From positions 144,937 through 208,936 of the forward strand of contig JBBHKE010003535.1 in the NCBI GenBank assembly GCA_037447655.1: 64,000 nt of DNA, given 5' to 3'. The notes under the pieces are model-generated. The model did no database searches. It saw only the letters and a program-made list of their open reading frames with translations, and was not told the DNA's origin. The translations under genes and the position numbers were made by a program. Below, piece after piece: positions 12,401-21,986 of this stretch; position 1 is the first letter of the stretch, and the number at the start of each line of letters is the position of its first letter. This DNA comes from Zygnema cylindricum (taxonomy: Eukaryota > Streptophyta > Zygnematophyceae > Zygnematales > Zygnemataceae).

Positions 12401-14049
12401 GCCTCTCACAACCAACGTGGAAGATTCGCGAAAATCTTGCTCACGCTAACCTTACCGACGTAAAAGATCCTCCTACATTAAATGCCACGTTGAAACGACC
12501 TGATGGTGACATGTGGCGACTTGCGGCTACACAAGAATATGACGCATTAATGACAAACAATACCTAGACGCTTTGTACTCTTCCACCAAATCGTCGTGCG
12601 ATTGGTTCAAAATGGGTCTTTAAAATTAAACGATTGGCGGATGGTACTATTGATCGTTATAAGGCACGGCTCGTCGCCAAAGTGTACTTACAGACAGAGG
12701 GCGTTGACTACAACGAAACTTTTGCCCCTGTCGCAAAGTTTGACTCCATCCGTACTATTTTGTCACCTGCAGCTCTTCATGATTGGGAATTACAGCAACT
12801 CGACGTCAAAACTGCTTTTCTTCATGGCAGTCTTGCTAAAGATATTTTTATGGAACAACCACCTGGCTACGCTGTCCCTGGTACAGAAACTCTTGTTTGT
12901 CATTTACGCAAGTCTATTTATGGTCTTAAACAAGCACCTAGAGTTTGGCATCAAACCTTTGTCGCAACATTAATTAAAGAAGGTTTTAAAGAAATCAGTG
13001 TTGATCCTGGGATTTATATTAGAGGTACAGGAGACCAGTTAATCATCATTATTATTTACGTAGATGATTTAATTCTCGCGGGTCCTAGTAAATCCTCTAT
13101 TACTCAAGTAAAAAATATTCTCTCATCCTATTGGCCTATGACTGATTTAGGCGATCTTGACTATTGTTTAGGCATCACTATTTTACGTCAAAGGTCTGCA
13201 CGCATTTTGCAAATGAGTAAAGAGCACTACATTCTTGATCTTCTTGAGCATTTTGCAATGGCCGATTGCAATTCGGTGCCTACCCCTATTGATCCGAATA
13301 CCACTCTCACAAAAGAGTCCTCCGATGGGAATGCCCAAGGAGATATAAACTCACTATATCGGTCGATTGTTGGAAAATTAATGTATGCTATGCTTGGTAC
13401 ACGGCCGGATATATGTATTGCGGTTTGTCTTTTGTCTCAATTTTCGCATTGTGCCACTCAAACTCATCTCCAAGCCGCCAAGCGTGTCCTTCGATACCTC
13501 CAAGGAACGAAACATCTTCACCTCACTTTTTCCAATACTTCTCCTCCCTCACACTCCTCCCCTTCTTTTACTCCAGACACTTCGATTATTGGATTTTGCG
13601 ATGCGGATTGGGGAAATCAACTCGACGATCGTCGTTCCATTTCCGGTGTATGTTTTTCTCTCGGTGGTGGTCTTGTCTCTTGGTCATCCCGCAAACAACA
13701 AACTGTTGCTCTTTCCTCAACGGAGGCGGAATATATGGCCGGCACTACCGCCACAAAATCGGCTATTTGGTTCCGACGCCTTCTTTCCGATCTCTCTTTT
13801 CCTCCATCTTCTCCCACTCCCATTTTTTGTGACTCTCAAGGGGCATTGGCTCTTATGAAAAATCTTATCCATCATACACGCACTAAACATATTGATATAC
13901 AATTTCATTTTACGCGTGATAAAATTCTTGATGGTACCGTTTCCTTCTCTCATTGTGCATCCGGCTCTCAACTTGCCGATTTTCTCACCAAACCTCTCCC
14001 TCGTCCTTTATTTCTTCATCACATTTACTATGCCGGTCTTCGTGACTAA
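9443..14049 (+). pseudogene. Copia gag-pol polyprotein (three stops, one frameshift)
   Basis: Gag starts MASHSIGYGPSPSS and has the zinc knuckle CKYCKERDHVIDAC near 10165-10210. Protease has WLIDSGASHHM (about 10560). Integrase has the HHCC region (LRYGHLNG ... FCHGCIFGKM) and core residues in TFIDDFSRF, RTDNGGEF and GDAERLNR. RT has KTAFLHG, YGLKQAPRVW and YVDD (about 13060). RNase H has FCDADWG, SSTEAEY, CDSQGALAL and ADFLTKPLP, ending at TAA 14047-14049. Breaks: TAG at 9755, TAA near 9883, a frameshift near 11820, and TAG at 12565 replacing a Trp codon. Between integrase and RT lies an 18-residue repeat (VRPVAGDATVLDATNF type) about three times. Confidence 0.93.
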
Positions 14050-14071
14050 CCATGCTTTAATCGAGGGGGGG

Positions 14072-14545
14072 TGTTGAAATACAATTAAAGCATTCTACAC
14101 TACTTGTTGTTACCTACACTATTTTTAGTGTTCTATTTGCTACGCTATAAGTGTTGTACTTCGGTCTAGCATTCTGTACTTTATTTAGTGGAATGTACAT
14201 ACCTTTATTAGAATTGATGATTTTTGCGTAGGAATCTCTTTAGTCTTAGATTCTTTTTACCATAACTAGATGTACCTCCCTAAGTTACGCTCTAGGCTAG
14301 ATGTACCTTTTAGAGCCTTTTTGTGGCTACTCCTTACCTCGTCTTACTATAAGACTCTCTTGTGTCATCGTGAATATTAATCAAAATTTAAAAGACACTT
14401 GAACGACAAACCTCTCACTTGTTCCTTGTTTGTCGTTGCTTTTCTTCCCTGTCTTATTTATCATAGTGTCTTTCTTGTTTTGTCTTTTCTAAGATACTTT
14501 TCGACACTTTAATCTTTTCAGCCTTTTATGGCATCACATTCAATA
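14072..14545 (+). repeat. Copia 3' LTR (474 bp)
   Basis: Same length as the 5' LTR, with about 11 substitutions and no net indel. It follows the purine tract and is followed by the ATTAG duplication. Confidence 0.95.
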
Positions 14546-14739
14546 ATTAGTACGGTCTGACACGTACCGTACACCACACTATTTAAACGACAACGTACTT
14601 GCATTTTGTACGGTACTTGGAAAGTAACCCTAAATGGCGTATAAAAAATTGAGAATAATATTAAAAAAAAGTGGGACGCAATTAGCGTACACTATGTTAA
14701 TAGTGATTGGCGGTGTACTGTACATTATGGCGTTTAGTA

Positions 14740-15388
14740 CACCTCGAATCGTAATTAGAGTAAAGAAAAAATTGTAGTAAAAAAAGAGAAAAAAATAATT
14801 AGAGTTATGAACTCTAAATTGCGTGATATAACCTTTTAAAAAAAAAAAATAATCTAATTTATTTAAGTATTCTTATTTGACGCGCTGAATATCTCTATTG
14901 CAAATTGTACATAATTTGACAAAACTTACAGTTTATCGTCACTATGACTTTTGCACAATGCGGTTTGTTAAAACGTAGTTTCATGATAACGGCCTGTATT
15001 AAATCATTATATACTTTTTTTCTTAATAAAGTTTAATTTTGCACGGCCAGACACTGACCATACGCCACACTATCTAAACGACACTGTATTAGAGTTATTA
15101 ACGCTCATTCAAAAGGTACCTTAAATAGTATAATGAAGAATTTAGGATCATTTACTCTATTTACTATTCGCGGTGTATAGTACACAATACACCGTGAATC
15201 GTTGTTAGCCTTATGTACGCTATATTGGCACCGCAAAATTTGGACATTGATACCTTAAATATAATAAATTACACTATTGAAGGGCGTGGACTATAATTTG
15301 CCACTTCTCCTAGTACTAAATTAGAATGAATGACGCTAATTTTTTCTTTACACTAATATTTTCTATATGCTAATAACGATTCAAGGTG
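14740..15388. mobile_element. TA-flanked TIR element (649 bp)
   Basis: Ends CACCTCGAATCGTAATTAG and CTAATAACGATTCAAGGTG form inverted repeats, flanked by TA at 14738-14739 and 15389-15390. A pair of further ends (TTCGCGGTGTA...TACACCGTGAATCG, about 15165-15205) lies inside, suggesting an older nested copy. The motif GACACTGACCATACGCCACAC ties it to the 540-bp family. Confidence 0.65.
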
Positions 15389-16429
15389 TACATTACACCG
15401 TCAATCGCTGTTAGAGTAAAGGAATAAATAGCGTAAAAAAAAAATTGGTGTTATTCACACTAATCGGGAATTATTTTTTTTTGAAAAAAAATGTATATAC
15501 TAATTAATCCCTAACTGTAATTTGGGTTGTCCTGAATAATAACTACCCGCCCGTTCGATGTCTACAGTAATATGTGTATCCGTACAAAATCTGAAAATTT
15601 GTACGCCGTCGAGCTATTCACACGGTCGACGGACGAACATATGAGAACGTGATTTTTTTCGACGAGTTTGCGTCTCTTTCTTCCAGTGCACATTCACACG
15701 TGTGCGCAATAATGTTAAGTGTCTTTTTATGCTTTTGTAACTCAAAAAGTACCATTTTGTCGAAAATATCTTGTCCGTACGCACACTATTTCATCAGAAG
15801 TACTTCCATTATAAACGCTTATTAAAAACAATTATTATAATGGAAAAATAGAATTATGGATTGTATTTCGGTCTTTTTTTGAAAATGGGCACGATTGAGT
15901 TATATTTTATAGCGATTGACGGTGTATGCCAATCGCATTAGAGTAAACAATGCTAATTCGGTGCCTTTAAAAAAAGCCCGAAATACAATCCATAATTATA
16001 TTTTTTCCATTATTATAATTAGGTTTTTTTTTCAATTAGCATTAGTAATGGAAGTACACTGTGATGGAAATAGTGTGGCGTACGGATAGGGTATCTCCGT
16101 ACGAAATGGTACTTTTTGAGTTACAAGGGCATAAAAAGTAGTGTTGGGTATCGAGGACCATTTGCCGATATTTGATATATATCGAATTTCGGGTACCCGA
16201 TAATCGATATATCGAATTTCAAATTATCGCGATATATCGCCGATATATCGTATCGCCGATGTATCGAAGCTTCTTAAAAAAAGAAAAATCATGCTAATCA
16301 ATTCTCGGAAGAAGAGAAGGATAGCTATCAAAGTGGTGGAGGATGTTTTTTTTTTTTCACGGAAATTGCGGATCGGAAACTGTAAATGGATTAATTGAGA
16401 ACATAATTAATTGAGAATTGACTAGCTGC

Positions 16430-16575
16430 AGCTGCTAGAACTCCGTGCCGCTGCAGCCAGAACTAGCAGATGCTAGTACTAGCTACTGCTGCTGCCAGTG
16501 GTAGTAGCTGCTGCTGCTGCAGTAGTACTAGCTGCTGGCAGTGCTACTGTAGCTGGTAGTACTAGCTACTGCTAC
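16430..16575. repeat. AGCTGCTG / ACTAGCTACTGC low-complexity patch
   Basis: Imperfect palindromic simple sequence (GCTGCAGC, TAGTACTAGCTACTGCTGC) inside the hAT-like element. Confidence 0.7.
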
Positions 16576-16850
16576 TCCAATTAATAAGAATAAGATTTTA
16601 CAATTTATACACTTCAAAAAATAATTAATAATAATAAGAATAAAAGTTCACATTTTATACACTTTAAAAAATAATAGATAAAAATAATAATTAAAACTCA
16701 CATTTTGTACACTTCATAAAATGATTAATAAAAATAAGAATAAAATATCACATTCTATAAACTTCATAAAATATTGAATAAAAATAATAATAAGAATTCT
16801 CATTTTGTACACTTCAAAAATTAGTAAATAAAAATAATAATAAAAATTCA
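16575..16850. repeat. Tandem repeat, about 60-bp unit, roughly five copies
   Basis: Each unit has the pattern TCACATTTTATACACTT followed by an A-rich AATAAAAATAATAA stretch. It lies in the interior of the hAT-like element. Confidence 0.75.
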
Positions 16851-17496
16851 TGCCTGAAACGAATAGTCTGCAATTTTTTTTTTCATATCATACTTTGACT
16901 GAATTAGTGTGGGTTTCAAGTTTTCATATGTGAAGTTTTGTACCGTAGTATGTACTTAAATAAGTAACGATATGAATTAGTATTACAGTATTAGTACTTT
17001 TTCGTCGGTTACATTTTGCGGCGTTACCTTTTAAGTCACGGACCGAAAATCACGTCGTACGTCGTGTTTCAGAAAAATTGTCGTTATCGCTAAAACTACA
17101 TATTAAATAAAATTTTTATTTTATAAAATACAATACATTGCGATATATATCGCGATGGCTTACGCTGGTCGCGGTACGATATATCGATAACTTTCCTCGA
17201 TCGATATTCGATATTTTTAATATCGAAATCATCGCGATATGAAACTACCCGATGCCCAACACTAATAAAAAGACACTTAACATTATTGCGCACACATGCG
17301 AGTGTGCACTGGAAGAGAAAGAGATGCAAACTCGTCGACAAAAATCTCGTTCTCATATGTTCGTCCATCGACCGTGTGAACAGCGCGACGGCGTACGAAT
17401 TGTCATATTTTGTACGAATATACATATTACTGTAGACATCGAAAGGGCGGGTATTTATTATTCAGGACACCCCAAATGACAGTTATGGATAAATTA

Positions 17497-18233
17497 GGGT
17501 GGCGTTCCATCAGGAAATTCTGTAAACGTACGGTCAACATTACAGAGTGCTACGTTTTGATCAGTGTACTATCGCGCAGAGTCTGTAATCCACGTGTACA
17601 AATAAGAGTGGTTCTACGTAACATAAGATCGTATTTGAAAATCGTCAAGTATTTTTTACACCGACCAACTTCAACTCAAAATCGACATTTGCATACCACG
17701 TACGTGTGGACCAGGGTATCGTACCACACAAATTTTGTACTTTTTGCAATCAGACGCCAGCTCATTATTATTAGGATTTCGGCTTTTTCGCGTGACGAAT
17801 GAGTGCTTCCACAAATAGTGTGAAGAATGGTCGGTAACAAAAATAATGCAACGAAAGTTCGTTACGAGATCACTTTCGTGATTGCCGTTGAATTTCTGAA
17901 TGCATATACCATGTGCGAAATATTTCGATTTCGGTTGGTTGCTGTCTTGACACGTACATTCATTATCCAAGGTGTCGCGCCTCAATTATTTCTGTAAATG
18001 GTGATGTACCTCCTCGAGGTACATCTACATCACCATTTACAGACACTTTGGAAGCGAATGCTTCGCGAAAACATATCCAACGGTCATTCTTTACTCCCAG
18101 ACCTTTGGAGAATATTGGCAAGATTCTCTGCAATGTTGTTCGCGTATAAAAACAAAATAGCAGGTACGGCATGGTACGGAGAGGCCCCGATTTCTGTAAA
18201 GAACCTCACTTTTCGTCTGATGGAACGCCACCC
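17497..18233. mobile_element. TIR element (737 bp) with GGGTGGCGTTCC ends
   Basis: Inverted ends GGGTGGCGTTCCATCAG ... CTGATGGAACGCCACCC. The left flank ends TTA and the right flank starts TAA, which fits a PIF/Harbinger 3-bp TWA target with one change, or a TA target. It has an 18-bp perfect palindrome near its centre and no transposase. Confidence 0.7.
17991..18043. repeat. 18-bp perfect hairpin
   Basis: TCTGTAAATGGTGATGTA and its exact reverse complement, separated by 17 nt. It lies within the 737-bp TIR element and would fold into a stable stem in RNA or single-stranded DNA. Confidence 0.9.
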
Positions 18234-18325
18234 TAAGTATATCTTTTTTTTTTCAAAAATAATATATTCCCGATTAGTGTTAATAACTCTAATTTTTTTT
18301 TTACGCTATTTATTCCTTTACTGAG

Positions 18326-18626
18326 TAGTTCAAAAGTAGGCGTTTTTATGGTAGGCCTTTGGTCGGCGCCTTTATCGCAAGTTGTGTTATGGGCTTTTCA
18401 TGTGATCTTCTTAGATCGCTACTTTGATCCGAGACCGTCCGATCGTACGAATCTGACGGTGTAATAAAATATTTCTGGTCCGAATGTTTTAATTGGTCCA
18501 ATATTTGGTCCGAATGTTTCATTGGTTCGAAAAGGTTCGAATACAATATGGGTCTTAAGGTCATATTGTATGTTTTGCATACACTAGGCATATTGTATGG
18601 GCCTACTTTCACCTACTTTTGAACTA
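18326..18626 (-). mobile_element. 301-bp TA-flanked MITE, copy 2
   Basis: Same ends and same length as the copy at 4790-5090, in opposite orientation. Inserted in the fold-back element close to its right end. Confidence 0.8.
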
Positions 18627-18656
18627 CGCTTTACTCTAATAGCGATTGACGGTGTA

Positions 18657-19075
18657 CTGTACTCTGCGGTCCGTTACTGTATTATATCTCACCGAACTGG
18701 CGTTTCGTAAATCAAATTGTTCGCCTATTTCAAAATTTATTTTTAGGGTTTGCTTTGTCCATGCACTTCAAGAATATGGTTACAAACCTACAATTTGGAG
18801 TTTTTCAGCACCACGTTGAGCTGTACATATCTTCAAGATTGTAGCATTTGTGCTGGTTTCTTAGGCTAATCATGATTGGCGCCTGTTTATCTCTGTCAAA
18901 AAGCAATCTGTCAACTGTATTTCAGGTATTCACTGGTTTTTGCCCTAATTTGAGTAATTTCACATTCGCGTTGTAAAAAGGTAGTGTTAGCTTTATAATT
19001 TTTTGTCGTGACGTGTGTGGGCTAATGACTGATTGTCTTCGTTCAAAACATTATTTAGTTTGGAATATGCCATTC
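18657..19075. other. No recognisable feature
   Basis: Unique-looking AT-rich sequence without a convincing exon, repeat end or RNA gene. Confidence 0.5.
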
Positions 19076-19079
19076 TTAT

Positions 19080-20130
19080 ATGCGATAGCTGTACCAAATT
19101 AGTGTGGATTGTCAAAGAAAACAAAATAATCATTACTTATTTTCAAGAACACAACTCAAAAACCCTAAAAATCCAATCTACCATGGAAGAGACACTATAC
19201 TTGTACAAAATATAGTGTGGATTAATAGTCATAACAGAACCATTACTTTGTTAACAATTCAACCATAAAAACTGAAAAAAACCAATCGACCATGGGAGAT
19301 TTAGCAAATTTAGTGTGGATTATCAGTCGTCACTTAATCATTAACTTGTTAATGACACAATCTCTTAGTATGGGAACTTGTACCAAAATTAGTGTGGATT
19401 GTGATAATAAAATTATTAACTTTTTATCGACACATCCTCTTAATCTGGAAAATGTACCAATCTCATCTGGAAGAACTGTACTAAAATTAGTGTGGATTGG
19501 AATAACTCTATCAATATTCCTGTCAACAACACAGCCTCTTAGTGTGAAACGGATCAATTTAATATGGGAGAGTTGTAGTGTGGATTGTTCAAACAAAATC
19601 ATGACTTTGTTAACAACGCAACCTCTTCGTGTTAACCGGACCAATAGAACATAGGAGAGCTGCAAAATTAGGAAAAAGAAAAAAATAAAAAATAAAAAAT
19701 CCTAAATTCCTAAATTCCTTTTTTCTTTTTTAGGAAATTAGTGTGGATTAGCAACGGTAACACAATCATTACTATGTCAACAACACAACCTGCATGAGTA
19801 GCCCTACCCATACTTCGTGACAAGATAAACTTCTTTAGTTGCCTCAGTTTTTTTAATATATATTACAAAATTACCGTTGATCAAAATGTTATAAAGCAAT
19901 CATTACCCTGTTAGCAACACAACCTCTTAGTGTGGATGATACCAATCTAATATAGAATACCTAAACCAAAATTGGCTTGGATTAACAGTGAAAAAATCAC
20001 AAAATTATTACTTTGTTAACAACACAACCTCAAAAACCCTGAATGCCAATCTAATACGGGACAGCTGTACCAAAATTAGTGTGGGTTAGCAGTCAGAACA
20101 CAATCATTACCTTGTCAACCACACAACTTA
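19080..20130 (+). repeat. Degenerate tandem array with the motif AAATTAGTGTGGATT
   Basis: About nine or ten diverged units of 90-125 bp. Each has AAATTAGTGTGGATT, then AACACAATCATTACTTTGTT, then AACAACACAACCTCTTAGTG, then a 'CCAATCTAATATGGGAGAGCTGTACC' type end given here only in part. The array is interrupted near 19665-19735 by an AT-rich patch. No coding capacity. Confidence 0.8.
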
Positions 20131-20829
20131 CATTAATAGCTGAACTTCTTTCGTTGCCTTTCTCTCTTTTTTTCCAAATTTTGAGCTTCTTTGAGGAATA
20201 TGCATTCTTGATTTGTTGAAAGTGCGTGTTGTTGACCAAAAAATACGAGTTTAAGTTTTTTTACCATTTTTCTTGCTGTGAGAATGTGCGTGAATATGTT
20301 TCAAACTGTTAACGCATATCGAGTGAGTATATGACAGTGGTTGTTTTTGTGTTAACATGGAAGAAGATGATGTCATTTTATCATTTATGTGTTTTTTTTT
20401 GGGTTTTTCCAGTTTTTTTGGTCAGTGCAATTCTTTCCGAAATCTGTTTCCATCTGAAGTAGTTGAGTTTGACTGGTAGAGATTTCGTATTCCCGATTAA
20501 AACTGTTGTCCAGAATGTCACCTTCTGATGTGTAAAAACGACTTATTGGACATTTACAATTGAATGCCTTAATAACTTGAAGCGTTGCTTATAGCGGGCA
20601 ATAAGTTGTATAGCAAGAAGCTTGTGTTGCACAGCTTTCAAAACTGTTTAAGGGTCTGGGTTGGAACAGACCCCCTCAAAGCTCTTCGGCTACAGGATTC
20701 GAGAAACTGCCCTTTCATTTCGGGACGTTTTCGGGAAAACAAAATTCGCCTTTCTAAAGGTGAATCACAGCTCTATGGATTCCTCAATTCTATAATGTGT
20801 ATATATATATGTATATGTATATCTATGTA

Positions 20830-20876
<47 letters not shown>

Positions 20877-21986
20877 AATTTTTTTGGACTTCTGCATATA
20901 ATTTGGGCAATGGGTCACAATAAAATTATCATCAAGATGCAATAATCAGATTTTGTAATTAACAGATTCACCTAAAACCCCAAAATAAATTTAACAGCTT
21001 TACCGAAAGCCATAAAAGAAGCTTAACAGATTCACCTAAAACCATAAAACAAATCTAGTTTCATGCATAGTGTGGAACCACAAAAATGGTGGTGTGTAGT
21101 CTTTTCTGAATGTTGAGAATTCAGGATATAACACTCTTAATGTTGTATATTGGTGCCCTTGACCAAAACCGATACATACTTTTTTCGTGTCTGCCGATAA
21201 CCGATATATCGCCACGTGTACTGGTTATTGGACAAATCTGTGATGTACTGCGATACTTGATAGTGGTCAAAACCTGTTATGTTTTAAGATATGCTGTTTT
21301 TAATGTGAAATTTGTTGTTCCGTCGGTGGAGATGTCGTCGGGCCGCTTCGGGCATTATGATTCTGCCAAGTGGCGGATATATCTGCGACGTGGTGGTTTT
21401 TGTCAGAGCCCTTGATTGTAGGATGCTTTCTGCCATGCGGTGTTATCCATGGCAAATATCATTTAAATTTGTGCGTGGGCATCAAAACAATGCACGGGTA
21501 TGTAACTTTGATACATACCCGTGGTACAAACTTAAAGTACAGGCTGTGGTATAGCTCATTTTACTTGGAAAACACTTCCATAAAAAAATATGCGGGTATA
21601 TGAACACTTATTGGCGATATACATTTGACGGTCAGGCGCCGATAATATTGGATACTTGGACCAACCAATGTTTGGTCCTATCGGTCATGGGACATATCGG
21701 TTTTGTCAGACCACTGATATACAAAACTACTATATACCACTAATAGTGTGAGACGTTCTAATTTAATTACTTGAATTTTGACCTCGTGACTGTATATCAT
21801 ATGGCCACAATAATTATTGGTCCCATGCTATATTAAGTATTCCCAGTCTACATTTTCATCAAACCACCACACTAAATTCGAACCCGCTTTTTTGGTATTA
21901 GACAATGTAGTTGATGTAGGGGAAGTGGAGGATACACCCACAGTAATTGGGGTAAACTTTTTTTTTGAAGGATCCTGGGGATACAG
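20131..21986. other. Region without recognised genes; (TA)n at about 20800-20876
   Basis: Contains a TATATG microsatellite and an area around 21140-21720 with CCGATATATCG-type motifs like the hAT-like subterminal repeats. I looked here for the missing 5' exons of the downstream nucleotidylyltransferase gene and could not identify any. Confidence 0.5.

Larger units (their letters stand above)
8982..14550 (+). mobile_element. Near-complete Ty1/Copia retrotransposon with target-site duplication
   Basis: A 5559-bp element (8987-14545) with two 474-bp LTRs, flanked by the 5-bp duplication ATTAG (8982-8986 and 14546-14550). A purine tract GAGGGGGGG lies directly before the 3' LTR. The primer site GGTTATGGGCC starts directly after the 5' LTR and matches the anticodon region of plant initiator tRNA-Met, as in half-tRNA priming of Drosophila copia. 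By eye the LTRs differ at about 11 of 474 positions. Gag-pol carries three in-frame stops and one frameshift, so the copy is recently dead. Confidence 0.95.
8611..14715. mobile_element. TA-flanked TIR element (about 541 bp) split by a Copia insertion
   Basis: Left end CACCACCAATCGCTATT at 8611, right end AATAGTGATTGGCGGTG at 14715, each flanked by TA. Without the Copia element and one 5-bp duplication it is 541 bp, nearly the size of the related 539-bp element in the Gypsy integrase (35954-36492). It shares interior motifs with that element (TACGGTCTGACAC, CGTACACCACACTATTT). No transposase is encoded, so it is probably a mariner-type MITE. Confidence 0.75.
16139..17264. mobile_element. hAT-like non-autonomous element (1126 bp)
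   Basis: Inverted ends TAGTGTTGGGTATCG ... CGATGCCCAACACTA, flanked by the exact 8-bp duplication ATAAAAAG (16131-16138, 17265-17272), the hallmark of hAT elements. The subterminal regions are rich in CGATATATCG. No transposase is encoded. The uninserted sequence is visible in the opposite arm of the host fold-back, which confirms the boundaries. Confidence 0.85.
15396..18654. mobile_element. Long fold-back TIR element carrying three nested elements
   Basis: Ends CACCGTCAATCGCT ... AGCGATTGACGGTG, each flanked by TA (15394-15395, 18655-18656). The two halves are inverted copies of each other: 15480-15930 is mirrored by 15960-16130 plus 17273-17490. The right arm is broken by three unrelated insertions at 16139-17264, 17497-18233 and 18326-18626. 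Without them the element is about 1.1 kb. No transposase frame is visible. Confidence 0.75.
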
